From an uncultured Fimbriimonadaceae bacterium (GTDB lineage Bacteria; Armatimonadota; Fimbriimonadia; Fimbriimonadales; Fimbriimonadaceae), in contig CALGMO010000015.1 in the NCBI GenBank assembly GCA_937961665.1, forward strand, positions 1-36,744: a stretch of DNA of 36,744 bases, read 5' to 3'. This document shows positions 8,999-18,400 of the stretch, one piece after another. The notes below the pieces were generated by a model. That model was not told the origin of the DNA. It made no database searches and saw nothing but the letters and a program-made list of their open reading frames with translations. Numbering within the stretch: the first letter of the stretch is position 1; each line of letters opens with the position of its first letter. The position numbers were made by a program, and so were the translations under genes.

Positions 8999-9513
8999 GG
9001 CGCGCTGGCTCCGAGGCCCCGGCAGGTTCCGGGGGTCCGCACCCCGAGTGCGCCGGGCAGGCGCGAAGACATGCCCTGCTCGGATGCGTGTAGATTGCGC
9101 GCCCCCAGAGAGCAGGGGAGGCGCGGCTGGATCCCTTGTGGAGGTTCCGTTGCGTACCGAGCGCGCTGGTCGGGCTCTCCCGCGTCGCCCGAGCATGCTC
9201 CCCGCACGCGGAAGACCGTGCTCTCCGATGATGAAAGTGCCCGACTCTCGCGTGCAGAGCGGCGCACTTTCATCGCACGACTCGGGCACTTTCATCGCAC
9301 AACCCGTGCAGTCTCACGCGAGGACTCAGGCCGATTCGAGCGATGCCCTATGGCCCGGCGACGACTCGGTCCGCTCCTCGGATCTCCGGCCTCGCCCCCA
9401 GGTGACCGACGGCGCCCTGCGATGGTGCCCGACGAGGGCTCGCGAGGCTCAGCGTGCCGATCGTACTTCTTACTCCTGGCCTTCGAGGGTGCCCCAAAGG
9501 ACCGGCGTTGGGC
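8999..9513. other. Spacer upstream of the defence-like operon
   Basis: About 515 bases without a supportable gene, separating ordinary metabolic genes from the large operon. It contains the inverted/direct repeat at 9230-9296 (listed separately) and a TAGATT hexamer near 9090 with no plausible gene behind it. No integrase, tRNA or transposase remnant is visible at this edge. Confidence 0.5.
9230..9296. repeat. Inverted and direct repeats of a GATGAAAGTGC motif
   Basis: The left arm GATGAAAGTGCCCGA (9230-9244) is perfectly complementary to TCGGGCACTTTCATC (9282-9296). A third, inverted copy of the 11-base core lies between them at 9264-9274 and forms a 22-base-period direct repeat with the right arm. 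The three copies sit about 290 bases upstream of the defence-like operon. Confidence 0.85.
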
Positions 9514-9519
9514 TAGAAT
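9514..9519 (+). promoter_or_regulatory. -10 element TAGAAT of the defence-like operon
   Basis: TAGAAT is the best -10 match in the upstream region. A GTG that is in frame with gene 1 lies seven bases after its end (9526), and the preferred ATG lies at 9586. No -35 box is evident. It is the only candidate promoter seen for the three genes, which overlap or nearly touch. Confidence 0.45.
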
Positions 9520-9585
9520 GGTTCCGTGACGTTCTCGGAAGGCCGTGACTCCGGCCGATTCCGAGGCGGAAAGAGGCTTTCAGGA

Positions 9586-12500
9586 ATGGCGTGCACAGTC
9601 GTTCGATGCCACGAGTCGGCGAACCACAGCGAGGAGACGGCGCTTCGGCGCGTTGAGGCTGTCCTGAATGGCAGGCCGGGTGAGGAATGGGTCGTTCTCG
9701 CCAACCTGATGTTCTCACCTTCGCCAGACCGCCCGTCCGACGAACTCGACCTCGTGTGTATCGGGACAAGGGGCGTCGTAGCAATCGAGGTGAAGCATTG
9801 GCAGATCGTGACGGACGAGGATCGGCGTCGGCTGGAACGGGAGGCAGAGCGGATCAGCATGAAGGCCAGAAGGCTGTCCGGCTCGCTCAAGGCCAAGCTG
9901 CGTCAGTCCGGTCTGTTCGTTAGCGCAGGGATCTTGCTCACCAAGGCCTATTCCCGGCACGGTGAGGCAATCAACGGAGTGCCGATCCACGATGTCTCCT
10001 CCATTTCTCTACTCTTCGACAGCCTCTCAGGCCAACAGCTCTCTGGCGAGGCGGTTCGCTTCTCCGCTGAAACACTCCATGCCCAGGCTGCTATCCGTCT
10101 GCGAGAGAAGATACGCCGTCTTGCCGGCTACGTTAATTTGGAGCACCAGAGCAGCACGCAGGATGGTTTCCATCGAGTTTTCCGTGGCGTCGAGGCGAGC
10201 ACCAGGGAGCCGGTCGTTCTGCACCTGTACGATCTGTCCGTTGGGGCTGACGGCGATCTAGGCAACTTGGCGCGGCGGGAGTGCGAAACCCTGCAGCGGC
10301 TGCAGAAGAGTTCGCACGTTCCGTACATCCGAGAGACGATTCGGGACGTGCCGGGCTACGAGGGGGAGATGCTGTACTTCGTCCTGATGGATCCCTGCGC
10401 ACCCACGGTGGCTAAGCGGAAACAGGACAAGGCTTGGTCATGGCTGGAGCGGCTCTCTTACGCGACGAAGGCTCTGGAAGCACTCCAAGAGCTGTACGAA
10501 CTGGGGGAGTCCAGGCGAAGCCGGGAGCGTTTGGTGCTGCGCACCATATCCCCGAACACGCTTCTCGTTGCCAACGACAACCTGCCGGTCTTCAGTGATC
10601 TTCAGCTCTCGCGCCTGCCAGGCCAAGAGACGATCGTGCGCGGATCTGAGACCGTTCCTCAGGACTCATGGATCGCTCCTGAGATTCGAACCCGCGGCTG
10701 GCAAGTGGCGTCACAGGCATCCGACATCTTCGCACTCTGCACCGTCCTCAAGGATGTCTTCAACGTGGATTTCGATGGGCGCTCCGCTGACGACTGCGAC
10801 CAGGTGGTCCGCATCTTGGACAAGGGCTGCAGGGAGGAGCCTGGGGAGAGAGCGTTGGACCCGAGAGCGCTGGCGGAAGAGCTGAAGAGCGTGGGCGCCT
10901 CCGCGGAAACCACCGCGACAGCGGACAAACCTGAAGCGAGGAACCCCTCCGTGGAGTTCTGGAGCGAGGGAACGACCGTCCGTTTCAAGAACCGGCGATT
11001 CCGCGTCGTTTCGAGACTGGGAAGCGGAGGAGTTGGCCACACGTTCAAGGTGGAGAGCCTGGAGGAGGGCTCCGATCGAACGAACGGTACGTTTGTGGCC
11101 AAAGTCTTCCGAGAAGGTGTGGACGTTGAGCGCGTCCTGAAAGCGTACCGGCGGGTCCAGAGCGCATCGTCGGATGCCGGCTTGGCTACCGTCCACGAGG
11201 TCGCCGATGCGGCGGAGCCGAACGGAATCGGCGCTCTGATGGAGTGGGTGGAGGGGCCAACCCTGGACAGTCTGTCCGGTCGGCTCGGCGAGCAACTGGA
11301 TACGGACCTTGATCAGACCCTGGAGGCGCTGCTGAGAGGATGGATCGAGGACTGCTGCAGGGCCTTGGTGAGGCTCCACTCCCAAGGACTGGTGCACGGG
11401 GACATCAGCCCGCGCAACCTCATCTACCACAGGGAACGGCTTCGCATCATCGACTACGACTTGGTCACGTGGGAAGGCGAGGCTGCGGTGGGATCAGGGT
11501 GCCCGCGCTACGCCTCTCCGGAATCCTCGCTGAAGGAAGGGCTCTTTCCGAGGGACGACTTGTACGCGCTCGCAGCGTCGCTGTTCGAAGCCGTCTTCAG
11601 CGTCCAGCCGTTCCCCGCGTGTGAAACGGGTCTCGACAAGTCTCGGGGCCTTGACTGGACTAAGGAGCGGGCGGCCGTCTTAGGCGCCCTTGCAGAGTTC
11701 TTCAGTAGGGCAACCGATCCCGATCCGAACCTGCGGTTCCAGAGCGCCAGGGAGGCCCTCGCCTGGCTGAGGGGTGAGGAACCCATCATGGAGGAGCGGA
11801 CCAAGCAGGTTGTGCCTTGGCTGACGAATTTGCTGACGGTCTATCCCGGCTCGGTGCACGGCAACGTCGAGACGCGCGGTCTTGACAGCGAGTTCGCCGA
11901 GAAGACCTACGTGCCCACAGAGCTGGAGGATGCGCTGCGCGAAGATCTTCAACGCGGCGGGTCGCTCTTGGTGATCCTCTGCGGAAACGCCGGGGACGGC
12001 AAGACGGCGCTGTTGCAGTCGGTCGCGAAGACCCTCGGTGGCACGAACGTTCGGTCCGAGGATCGCGTGTGGACGTTCCAATCCGCGGATGGGCGCAGCA
12101 TCCTCATCAACTTCGACGGGGCGGCGGCCTGGAAAGAAAAAAGCTCAGACGAGCTGCTGGACGAGCTGTTCGAGCCGTTTCTTCATGGCGAACCGGAGGA
12201 CAGAAGAGTCCACCTTCTGGCCATCAACGACGGTCGCCTGCTGGAGTGGCTGCACAACTACGAGAGGGCCAAGGGCCGGACACAGCTTACGGAGACCCTG
12301 TTGAACTGCCTCGCCGCCGACGACGATCCGAGACCTGCACCAAGCCACATTCAGTTCATCAGCCTCAACCACAGGTCGCTGGTCGGCGGTGTGGATGAAA
12401 GGCGGCAAACGACCCAGGACTGGTTCGTCGATCAGCTCGTCTGCAGCATGCTCGGCGGGGACGATGCGCCGCAGACTTGGGAGCCCTGCAAGACCTGCAC

Positions 12501-13578
12501 GGCATGGGGGAAATGTCCGGTTGGGCCCGTCGCGCACCGCCTGATCGCGTCGTACCAGGAGACCGAGGAGTCGCGGACGGAGGATGCCCGTCGCGGCAAG
12601 AGGATCCGCAAGCGGCTGACAGAGGCGCTGCAACTGGTGCACCAGAAGGGGGAGACCCACATCACGGTTCGAGAGTTGAGGGGCGCGCTCAGCTACATCC
12701 TGTTCGGAACCATGACGTGCGAGGAGGTGCACGAAGCCCCCTCGAAGAACCTGTGGCACTACTTCGAGCGTGCGTTCGATCCCGAGTCGCCGGACCGTCA
12801 GGGAGCTCTGCTGCGGGAGCTGACGCTACTGGATCCGGCCTTGGAGGCGCATCCGCTCTTGGACCGTTGGGTGGTGGGCAGATCCTCGCAGAGAATCGAC
12901 GGCGCGGGGCCCGCCTATCCTGGCCTGCCGCTGAGCGCTGCCCGTCGGCGCGCCTACTTCGAGTGGCTGCCCGAGGAGATCGAGAGGGTCACCGGTTGGG
13001 AAGAGGGTTTGGGTCTCGCCGGGGGCGAGCACCTGCGGTCGTTCCACGAGGCGTCGTTGCGGGATGCGGATCAAAACAAGGAGCTGTGCGGCAAGCTCTG
13101 CCGGGGCATCTCGAAGCTGGAGGAGTTGCCGGAGGCGGCTCTTCGACGGAAGGATCGGGTGCCGCTGCGGCTGATCGGACGCAACCCCACCGAGACGATC
13201 TTCTGGATCGAGAAGAAGCTCGAGCGGTTCCGATTGGAACCGGAGTGGCCGCCAGCGTTGCGGCTGGGCCTGCCCGTCCTGCCGAACCGCCTCAGGCTGG
13301 TGTACCGGTACGCGGACGGCGGCGAAGAGATTCTAAGCATGGGTTATGGGCTGTTCCACACACTGCTCGCAATGAGTGAGGGCGAACAGCTGGGCGAGCG
13401 CCTCGCGGACGACCTGTACGCGAACCTGAAGCTGTTCGTCCAGCGACTATCGATGGAAGACGAGCGAGAGTGGTATGCGTGGCATCCGCGCGGGCAGGAC
13501 GAGGTCCTCCGGCTGGCGGTTCGCCAGAAGAACGGTAGACAGGTGATCTGCTGCGAAGATTTGGAGGAAGAAGCGTGA
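9586..13578 (+). CDS. NERD nuclease-pseudokinase-Ser/Thr kinase-ATPase protein (PglW/MAD6-like)
   Basis: A 1330-aa multidomain protein (numbering from ATG 9586). Residues about 5-160 are a NERD nuclease-related domain with the active-site pattern D55...E68-V-K70. About 190-430 resembles a kinase fold but lacks HRD and DFG equivalents (LRTISPNTLL, SDLQLSRL), so it is probably a pseudokinase. About 470-740 is an active-looking Ser/Thr kinase: Gly loop 479-484, K506, HGD at 604-606 with N611, and D623 in place of DFG. A P-loop ATPase follows: GNAGDGKT at 800-807, an AIND strand with D882, and a Cys cluster C968/C971/C977 that may bind metal. The order recalls PglW of BREX type 2 and the MAD6 kinase of MADS. 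AAAGAGG at 9570-9576 supports this start; a GTG at 9526 is the alternative. The stop overlaps the next start (GTGA). Confidence 0.85.
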   Translation: MACTVVRCHESANHSEETALRRVEAVLNGRPGEEWVVLANLMFSPSPDRPSDELDLVCIGTRGVVAIEVKHWQIVTDEDRRRLEREAERISMKARRLSGSLKAKLRQSGLFVSAGILLTKAYSRHGEAINGVPIHDVSSISLLFDSLSGQQLSGEAVRFSAETLHAQAAIRLREKIRRLAGYVNLEHQSSTQDGFHRVFRGVEASTREPVVLHLYDLSVGADGDLGNLARRECETLQRLQKSSHVPYIRETIRDVPGYEGEMLYFVLMDPCAPTVAKRKQDKAWSWLERLSYATKALEALQELYELGESRRSRERLVLRTISPNTLLVANDNLPVFSDLQLSRLPGQETIVRGSETVPQDSWIAPEIRTRGWQVASQASDIFALCTVLKDVFNVDFDGRSADDCDQVVRILDKGCREEPGERALDPRALAEELKSVGASAETTATADKPEARNPSVEFWSEGTTVRFKNRRFRVVSRLGSGGVGHTFKVESLEEGSDRTNGTFVAKVFREGVDVERVLKAYRRVQSASSDAGLATVHEVADAAEPNGIGALMEWVEGPTLDSLSGRLGEQLDTDLDQTLEALLRGWIEDCCRALVRLHSQGLVHGDISPRNLIYHRERLRIIDYDLVTWEGEAAVGSGCPRYASPESSLKEGLFPRDDLYALAASLFEAVFSVQPFPACETGLDKSRGLDWTKERAAVLGALAEFFSRATDPDPNLRFQSAREALAWLRGEEPIMEERTKQVVPWLTNLLTVYPGSVHGNVETRGLDSEFAEKTYVPTELEDALREDLQRGGSLLVILCGNAGDGKTALLQSVAKTLGGTNVRSEDRVWTFQSADGRSILINFDGAAAWKEKSSDELLDELFEPFLHGEPEDRRVHLLAINDGRLLEWLHNYERAKGRTQLTETLLNCLAADDDPRPAPSHIQFISLNHRSLVGGVDERRQTTQDWFVDQLVCSMLGGDDAPQTWEPCKTCTAWGKCPVGPVAHRLIASYQETEESRTEDARRGKRIRKRLTEALQLVHQKGETHITVRELRGALSYILFGTMTCEEVHEAPSKNLWHYFERAFDPESPDRQGALLRELTLLDPALEAHPLLDRWVVGRSSQRIDGAGPAYPGLPLSAARRRAYFEWLPEEIERVTGWEEGLGLAGGEHLRSFHEASLRDADQNKELCGKLCRGISKLEELPEAALRRKDRVPLRLIGRNPTETIFWIEKKLERFRLEPEWPPALRLGLPVLPNRLRLVYRYADGGEEILSMGYGLFHTLLAMSEGEQLGERLADDLYANLKLFVQRLSMEDEREWYAWHPRGQDEVLRLAVRQKNGRQVICCEDLEEEA

Positions 13579-15404
13579 GCAGAGGCAAGCAGGAAAGGGC
13601 TATTGCCCGGGTGTTCGGAGAGGCGTATTCGACAGCTCTTGGTGGCAATACTCTCCACTATTACGACCCGAATCTTTTTGACGAGCTTTGGACGGCTACC
13701 ACGGACTTGGTTCTGCCGCTGACACCTGGCGACTTTAGCGTCGGTTCGGTTTTGCCTGCGGTCATGTACATGATCCGCCGCGGGCATCGACGGGGCAAGG
13801 GTCGATTCCATGAGACATATGGAGCCTCAAACGGCTTGACAAACCAGGTAACAGTGGCTTCGGTGGCTAGGAAACTCGTCCAATGGCACGCACTGTTTTC
13901 GGGATTCTCAGATGAGATTAGGTTGGAGATACTAGGTGATCTTCTGTTGGCAACTGCTCTTGAAACCAAGAATCGGAAAGGTAGGCATGATATTGAAGTC
14001 CTGCGTGTGTATCCGTCTCACTACTTCGCCTCCTGGATAGATCTTCCACAGAAAGTAGGGAATCTACGCTTGGTCCCAGAGCTTATTGCCAACCTTCTCT
14101 CTGTTCAGGGCAAAGAGGTAAATCCCGCATCTAAAGAATTAAGCACTAGTGGTGGGGTGTCCCAGTCAAGCCTCTTAATAAAGGTGTTCGCAAAGGGCAC
14201 GGTTTTTTCGAACAACCCGAGCGAGCTTCATGGCGATAAATTTGATGAGCAAGAGGCATTGGCAGTTGATGAGCTCCTTATGGTTCGCTTAGGTGCGGGC
14301 TGTAGTTCTGCTCCAGAGAAATCCAAGGATACCACGATCGGAGCGTCAATTCCAAGAAACAAGCCGCTAAGCTCAAGGGCAAGTGAGATCTTTCGTAGCG
14401 ATTTGGTTAACTTTCTAGAAGCTTGTGGAGAGGCAGTTCCTAGGAGGATTCTAACTGGAATGCTGGAAGCACTCATAGGTATGGGGCTGTGGCACACCTC
14501 GTTGACATCGCTGAGGTGTTCAGTGGAGTGGGAGAAGACGGGCACGGTGCCGCATGAGAATGACCAGATTCCAGTTATGGTCTTCGTGGACGCATCCAAT
14601 GGTGCCATTGCGGATCTTAGGAATGAGTCGGAGCGTTCTTTTTCAGATATTCTATCTCTGTTGGACGATGCTATCGCGGCTATGGCGTGTATTAGAGTGC
14701 TACAGGAGAACGTGAAGTACGACCAAACGTTTCAATTACTGTTTGGAGAATCCGATGGGAATGCGGAGAGGCTCAATAAGTTGTACCGCATACGGAAACA
14801 AGATGTGCCTGGGGCTGAAATGGCAATAGGTATTATTTCTAGATATGTGGCAGCTCTCGGAGAGAAACTTAATAAGGAAGATCTGTGCCCTCCAGCTCAG
14901 CAGGTGTTGCTCAAAAACACAGGAAGCGATCCTGTTCGTGCATTAGGGGAAGCGTTGGTCGAACTAAGAGGTGGAGGGGATCTTCGTTCGAGGTTTCTGA
15001 AGCTGTTGGACTCTGCTGGCATGTCATTGGAGCCTCATGGGCTTGTCCGAAAACGTAGCGTCAAGCGTAAGATGTCAGACGGTTCTCGCCGCCAGACTGA
15101 GGCACGGTCGATTGCTCTTTCAGATGAACTTCTTGAGGCGCTAGTGCATACGCACTTGTTCGAAAGAGAGTTTCCGGTCTCATACCAGGAATTCCTCACC
15201 TTGTTGCGGGACCGGTACGGCCTGTGTGTCGATCAGGCCCCGCCAGGGCATGGAATACCTCAGGAGCTGTTGGTCCGTAACCGGAACATCTTGGAACGTC
15301 GGTTGCGCGATTTGGGGCTTCTCAGGGGTGTCAATGACTCCGAGTCGATGAAGCTCTTGCGATCCCGGTACAAGTACGCAACCACAGGCAAACAAAGAGT
15401 TTGA
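13575..15404 (+). CDS. Defence-operon middle protein of unknown function (MAD7/DptG position)
   Basis: A 609-aa protein with no named domain I can assign. It starts with GTG overlapping the upstream stop codon. The N-terminus contains a basic stretch (YMIRRGHRRGKGR near 65-77). The last 90 residues (FPVSYQEFLTLLRDRYGL, then a Leu/Arg-rich helix ending in LRDLGLL) look like a winged-helix, DNA-binding-type module. By position between a NERD-kinase and a HerA-like ATPase it corresponds to MAD7 in MADS or loosely to DptG in Dnd restriction; this rests on context. Base composition is odd: sampled 60-base lines give 23, 27 and 28 G+C at 14821, 14641 and 14101, against 43 at 12781 and 42 at 17101 in the neighbouring genes. 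GC rises again from about 15180. Confidence 0.75.
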   Translation: MSRGKQERAIARVFGEAYSTALGGNTLHYYDPNLFDELWTATTDLVLPLTPGDFSVGSVLPAVMYMIRRGHRRGKGRFHETYGASNGLTNQVTVASVARKLVQWHALFSGFSDEIRLEILGDLLLATALETKNRKGRHDIEVLRVYPSHYFASWIDLPQKVGNLRLVPELIANLLSVQGKEVNPASKELSTSGGVSQSSLLIKVFAKGTVFSNNPSELHGDKFDEQEALAVDELLMVRLGAGCSSAPEKSKDTTIGASIPRNKPLSSRASEIFRSDLVNFLEACGEAVPRRILTGMLEALIGMGLWHTSLTSLRCSVEWEKTGTVPHENDQIPVMVFVDASNGAIADLRNESERSFSDILSLLDDAIAAMACIRVLQENVKYDQTFQLLFGESDGNAERLNKLYRIRKQDVPGAEMAIGIISRYVAALGEKLNKEDLCPPAQQVLLKNTGSDPVRALGEALVELRGGGDLRSRFLKLLDSAGMSLEPHGLVRKRSVKRKMSDGSRRQTEARSIALSDELLEALVHTHLFEREFPVSYQEFLTLLRDRYGLCVDQAPPGHGIPQELLVRNRNILERRLRDLGLLRGVNDSESMKLLRSRYKYATTGKQRV

Positions 15405-15416
15405 ACAGCTGTAACC

Positions 15417-18400
15417 ATGGCACAAGACGTGAAGCGTGTGGATTGGATTCGAGCAGCTTTGCAGAAGCTGGCTGGGAGGCCCCACGCTGGGGACCTCGCC
15501 TTTACCCGAGCGTTCGACCGCGAGACGATTGAAACGGTGCTGTCTCAAGGAGATTCGCTGGGGGGATGGGAGCTGCGAGGAGTTGGCCATTCAAGTGCAA
15601 ACGGATGGATCACCGCTGACCGAGCAGTTGATCTGCGTGAGGCAAAGGGGACGGCGACGCTCCTGCTAGTGGATCGGGACTGGTCGGGCTCTGGGATGGA
15701 CGGCGTCTACAGCTCAGCCAGAGAAATTACGGAGAGCAAGCTGCTGGCCGCCGCCGTGCAGATTGCCTTGGCATCCCTTGAATCGGGGCTGACGGCTTTC
15801 GCCAAGGAAGCGTTCCGCCACGCGTCGCGCGTCGGCGGGCGGGGCCGAGCCGTATATGACAGCGAGAAGCTCGAATTTCTTGCGGCTCTAGCCGAGAATT
15901 CACAGGGGGTCGGTGAGGCGTTGCCCCATCTTCAACTGTGGCCGGTCAGCGGGGATCTGGAGCGGGCTCGGGCCTTGCTGGACGTCTCGGGGGTCATGGT
16001 GGAGCGTCTCTTATTGTCCCCCGCCACCGCCCAGACAGCCGAAGCGCGCATCGCCGGTCTCCAGCTTCAGGAGGCGGAAGACAGGACCGTTCGGGAACTA
16101 GCCGAGCAGCTGCGGAAGGGCGCCGCCTTGCCCGCCAAGACGACTCTGCTCCGGGTTGCGCGAGACTCCCGCCTTTGGCTGGGTAACCTTCGGCCGCTGT
16201 TCCTCGAGAAGAGAGTGCAACGGATCAAGGTCGTTTCGTGGCGCAAGAACGGGAAGCTCTCCAAGTGGAGCGGCTTGGTAGAATCAGGACCGGACAGCCT
16301 GCCAGAGTACCGGGTGGACCCCAAGAATCCGAAGAACAAACTCGAGGTGTGGTGGACGGTCCATCCAGGGAATCTGCCTCGCGGCTCCGCCTCCTTCAAC
16401 GTTCGTGTGTTGGCCGGGGACGAAGAGCTCGCTTCCCAGACCGTGAGCCTCAACGGTCGGAAGGAGCAGAAAGCGTCCTTCGGTCCGGAGGACTTTTCGG
16501 AACTGGAAGAGCACGGGCGGTGGCAGGCCAGAGTCGAGGTCACGGTGGTCGGCACGGACGAAGTCGCTCCCGAGACAACGGAGGACTTTATCGTCTGCTT
16601 CGGTACGGTTCCAATTGACGAAAAGGTTTTTGCGGGAACGGTATATCGTTGCCCGGTGGAGGGCGCCGTCGAACTCGACACACGCGAGGAGGCCGAGGCT
16701 CTCGCCGAGGCTGCTGCCAAAGGCGAGCATGGGAATCCAGACAACAAAGGCTTCCTGAGCTACCGCCCGAGGGACAAGAAAGGCGAGATTAGGAAGTCGT
16801 TCCGAGTGGAGCGGCCGCCGTTGCTCGCCAAGATCGAGAAAGACTGGTCCGAGCGGAACGACGCGCCGATCGGCCGATGGGTGGTGCGGGCCCGGCCGGA
16901 CGGATCGCTCGTGCAGGGACCGGACTACGAGCCCGTACCAACCGACGGGTTGGGCGACGCGGAACAGAAGCTGAGGGAGGCCACTGAGGCGCTCCGGAAG
17001 AGGCTCTCCGGGACGGGAGGGATGCTGTCCCAGATCTACGTTCACAAGGGGACCGGAGCGTCCGTCATCGGAGAGTACCTGAACGCGTGGATGTCTGCGT
17101 TGGAGAGCGGCCCTGCCCGCTTGGCGCTGGCCAACACCGTCGAGGTCCAGTCGCCGTCTGGGGAGACCATCGGCCTGATCGTGCTGCCGTTCCATCCGAT
17201 TCGGATGGCTTGGCAAGCTGCTTTCGACACGCTGGCGATCCATCTGCGCTGGGAGCAGGGCCTGAAGGCCGATCGGGTGCGGAAGGCGTTGTCCAACCTC
17301 GACGGGGCGCACTTCCCGTTCCTCCTGCCCGGTCTGAAAGCCGGCGAGGCTTTCGTCTTCGGCGACTGCATCGGCATGGCGGGAGTGGCGATGGTTTCCA
17401 CCAACGACCCGGAACCGAAGGCTAGCCTCTCGATGCTCGCCGCGGCCTACTCGGGCGACTCCGACCGCTTGAGGCCCGAGATCAGCATCGAGAGCGGGGA
17501 GGCTTTGGCGCGCGTTCTCCGTGCATACCTTGACACTCATCCGGGAAGCTCCCAGCTGATGGTGCATGCGCTCCGGCCGGGCGACGGCGCCACGGTGGTT
17601 CGGGCGTTGGGCAAGGCACTCAAGGCCGAAGCCGAAGACACGGAAGAGTCGGAGGACGGAGACGAGCGACAACGGGATCGCAGAGTCGCCGTCCGACTGA
17701 ACCTGTTTCCCGCACGGCGCGAGTCGATGGTGACGGGCCGGCATCTGACCAAAATCGTCCAGCGACGACGCACCGGGGCGCCGAACCCCCACGAGGAAGA
17801 TGCCTGGTGCCTGGAGTCCGTCGACTTCGGTGGCGGACGGATGCTGCCGAGGTTGCGTTGGGCCAAGCGCGACGAGGGTGCGCCTCGCGAGCCCGGACAT
17901 CTGTCCATCGCGTTCGACTGCTTCTCTTCCAGGGTGGCGTGCGAGGAGCCGACCGGCGAGCTGGCGCCCCTCCTGGCGTTTGGGCTGATCGCGAACGTTC
18001 AGCGGGTGTTCGCCGTCGAGGATGATCAGCCGATGTGGCGGACGACGATTCCCGCCGGCCTGGAGGGCCCCAAGCTCCAGGATCGGATCGTAACCGAGCG
18101 CTTGGTGCGAGCCCAGGCGGCCGTCTTGAAGTCCGTCGCTCGGCACCTTGGCTGCGACCAAGGTTGGCCCGTTCTGAAGACGCTCCTCAGTCCTGAGAAC
18201 CGGCAGCTGCTGGACGGCCTGCACGACCGGTCCGATTGGGTCGTGACGATGGACCGGAACATCGGTGTGGAGTACTTCGATTCTCCCAAGCATCTGCCGG
18301 ACGTCTTCGACGCCTACGTGATCGACGCTGTGCCGGAGCGGGACGATCTCGGTTGTCTGCAGCTGATCACGTCGACTTCGCACTTCGACGAGGTCCGGGG

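Noticed and set aside
9230-9296. CRISPR array
   Set aside because: The copies are only 11-15 bases, partly inverted, with irregular spacing and no cas genes nearby.
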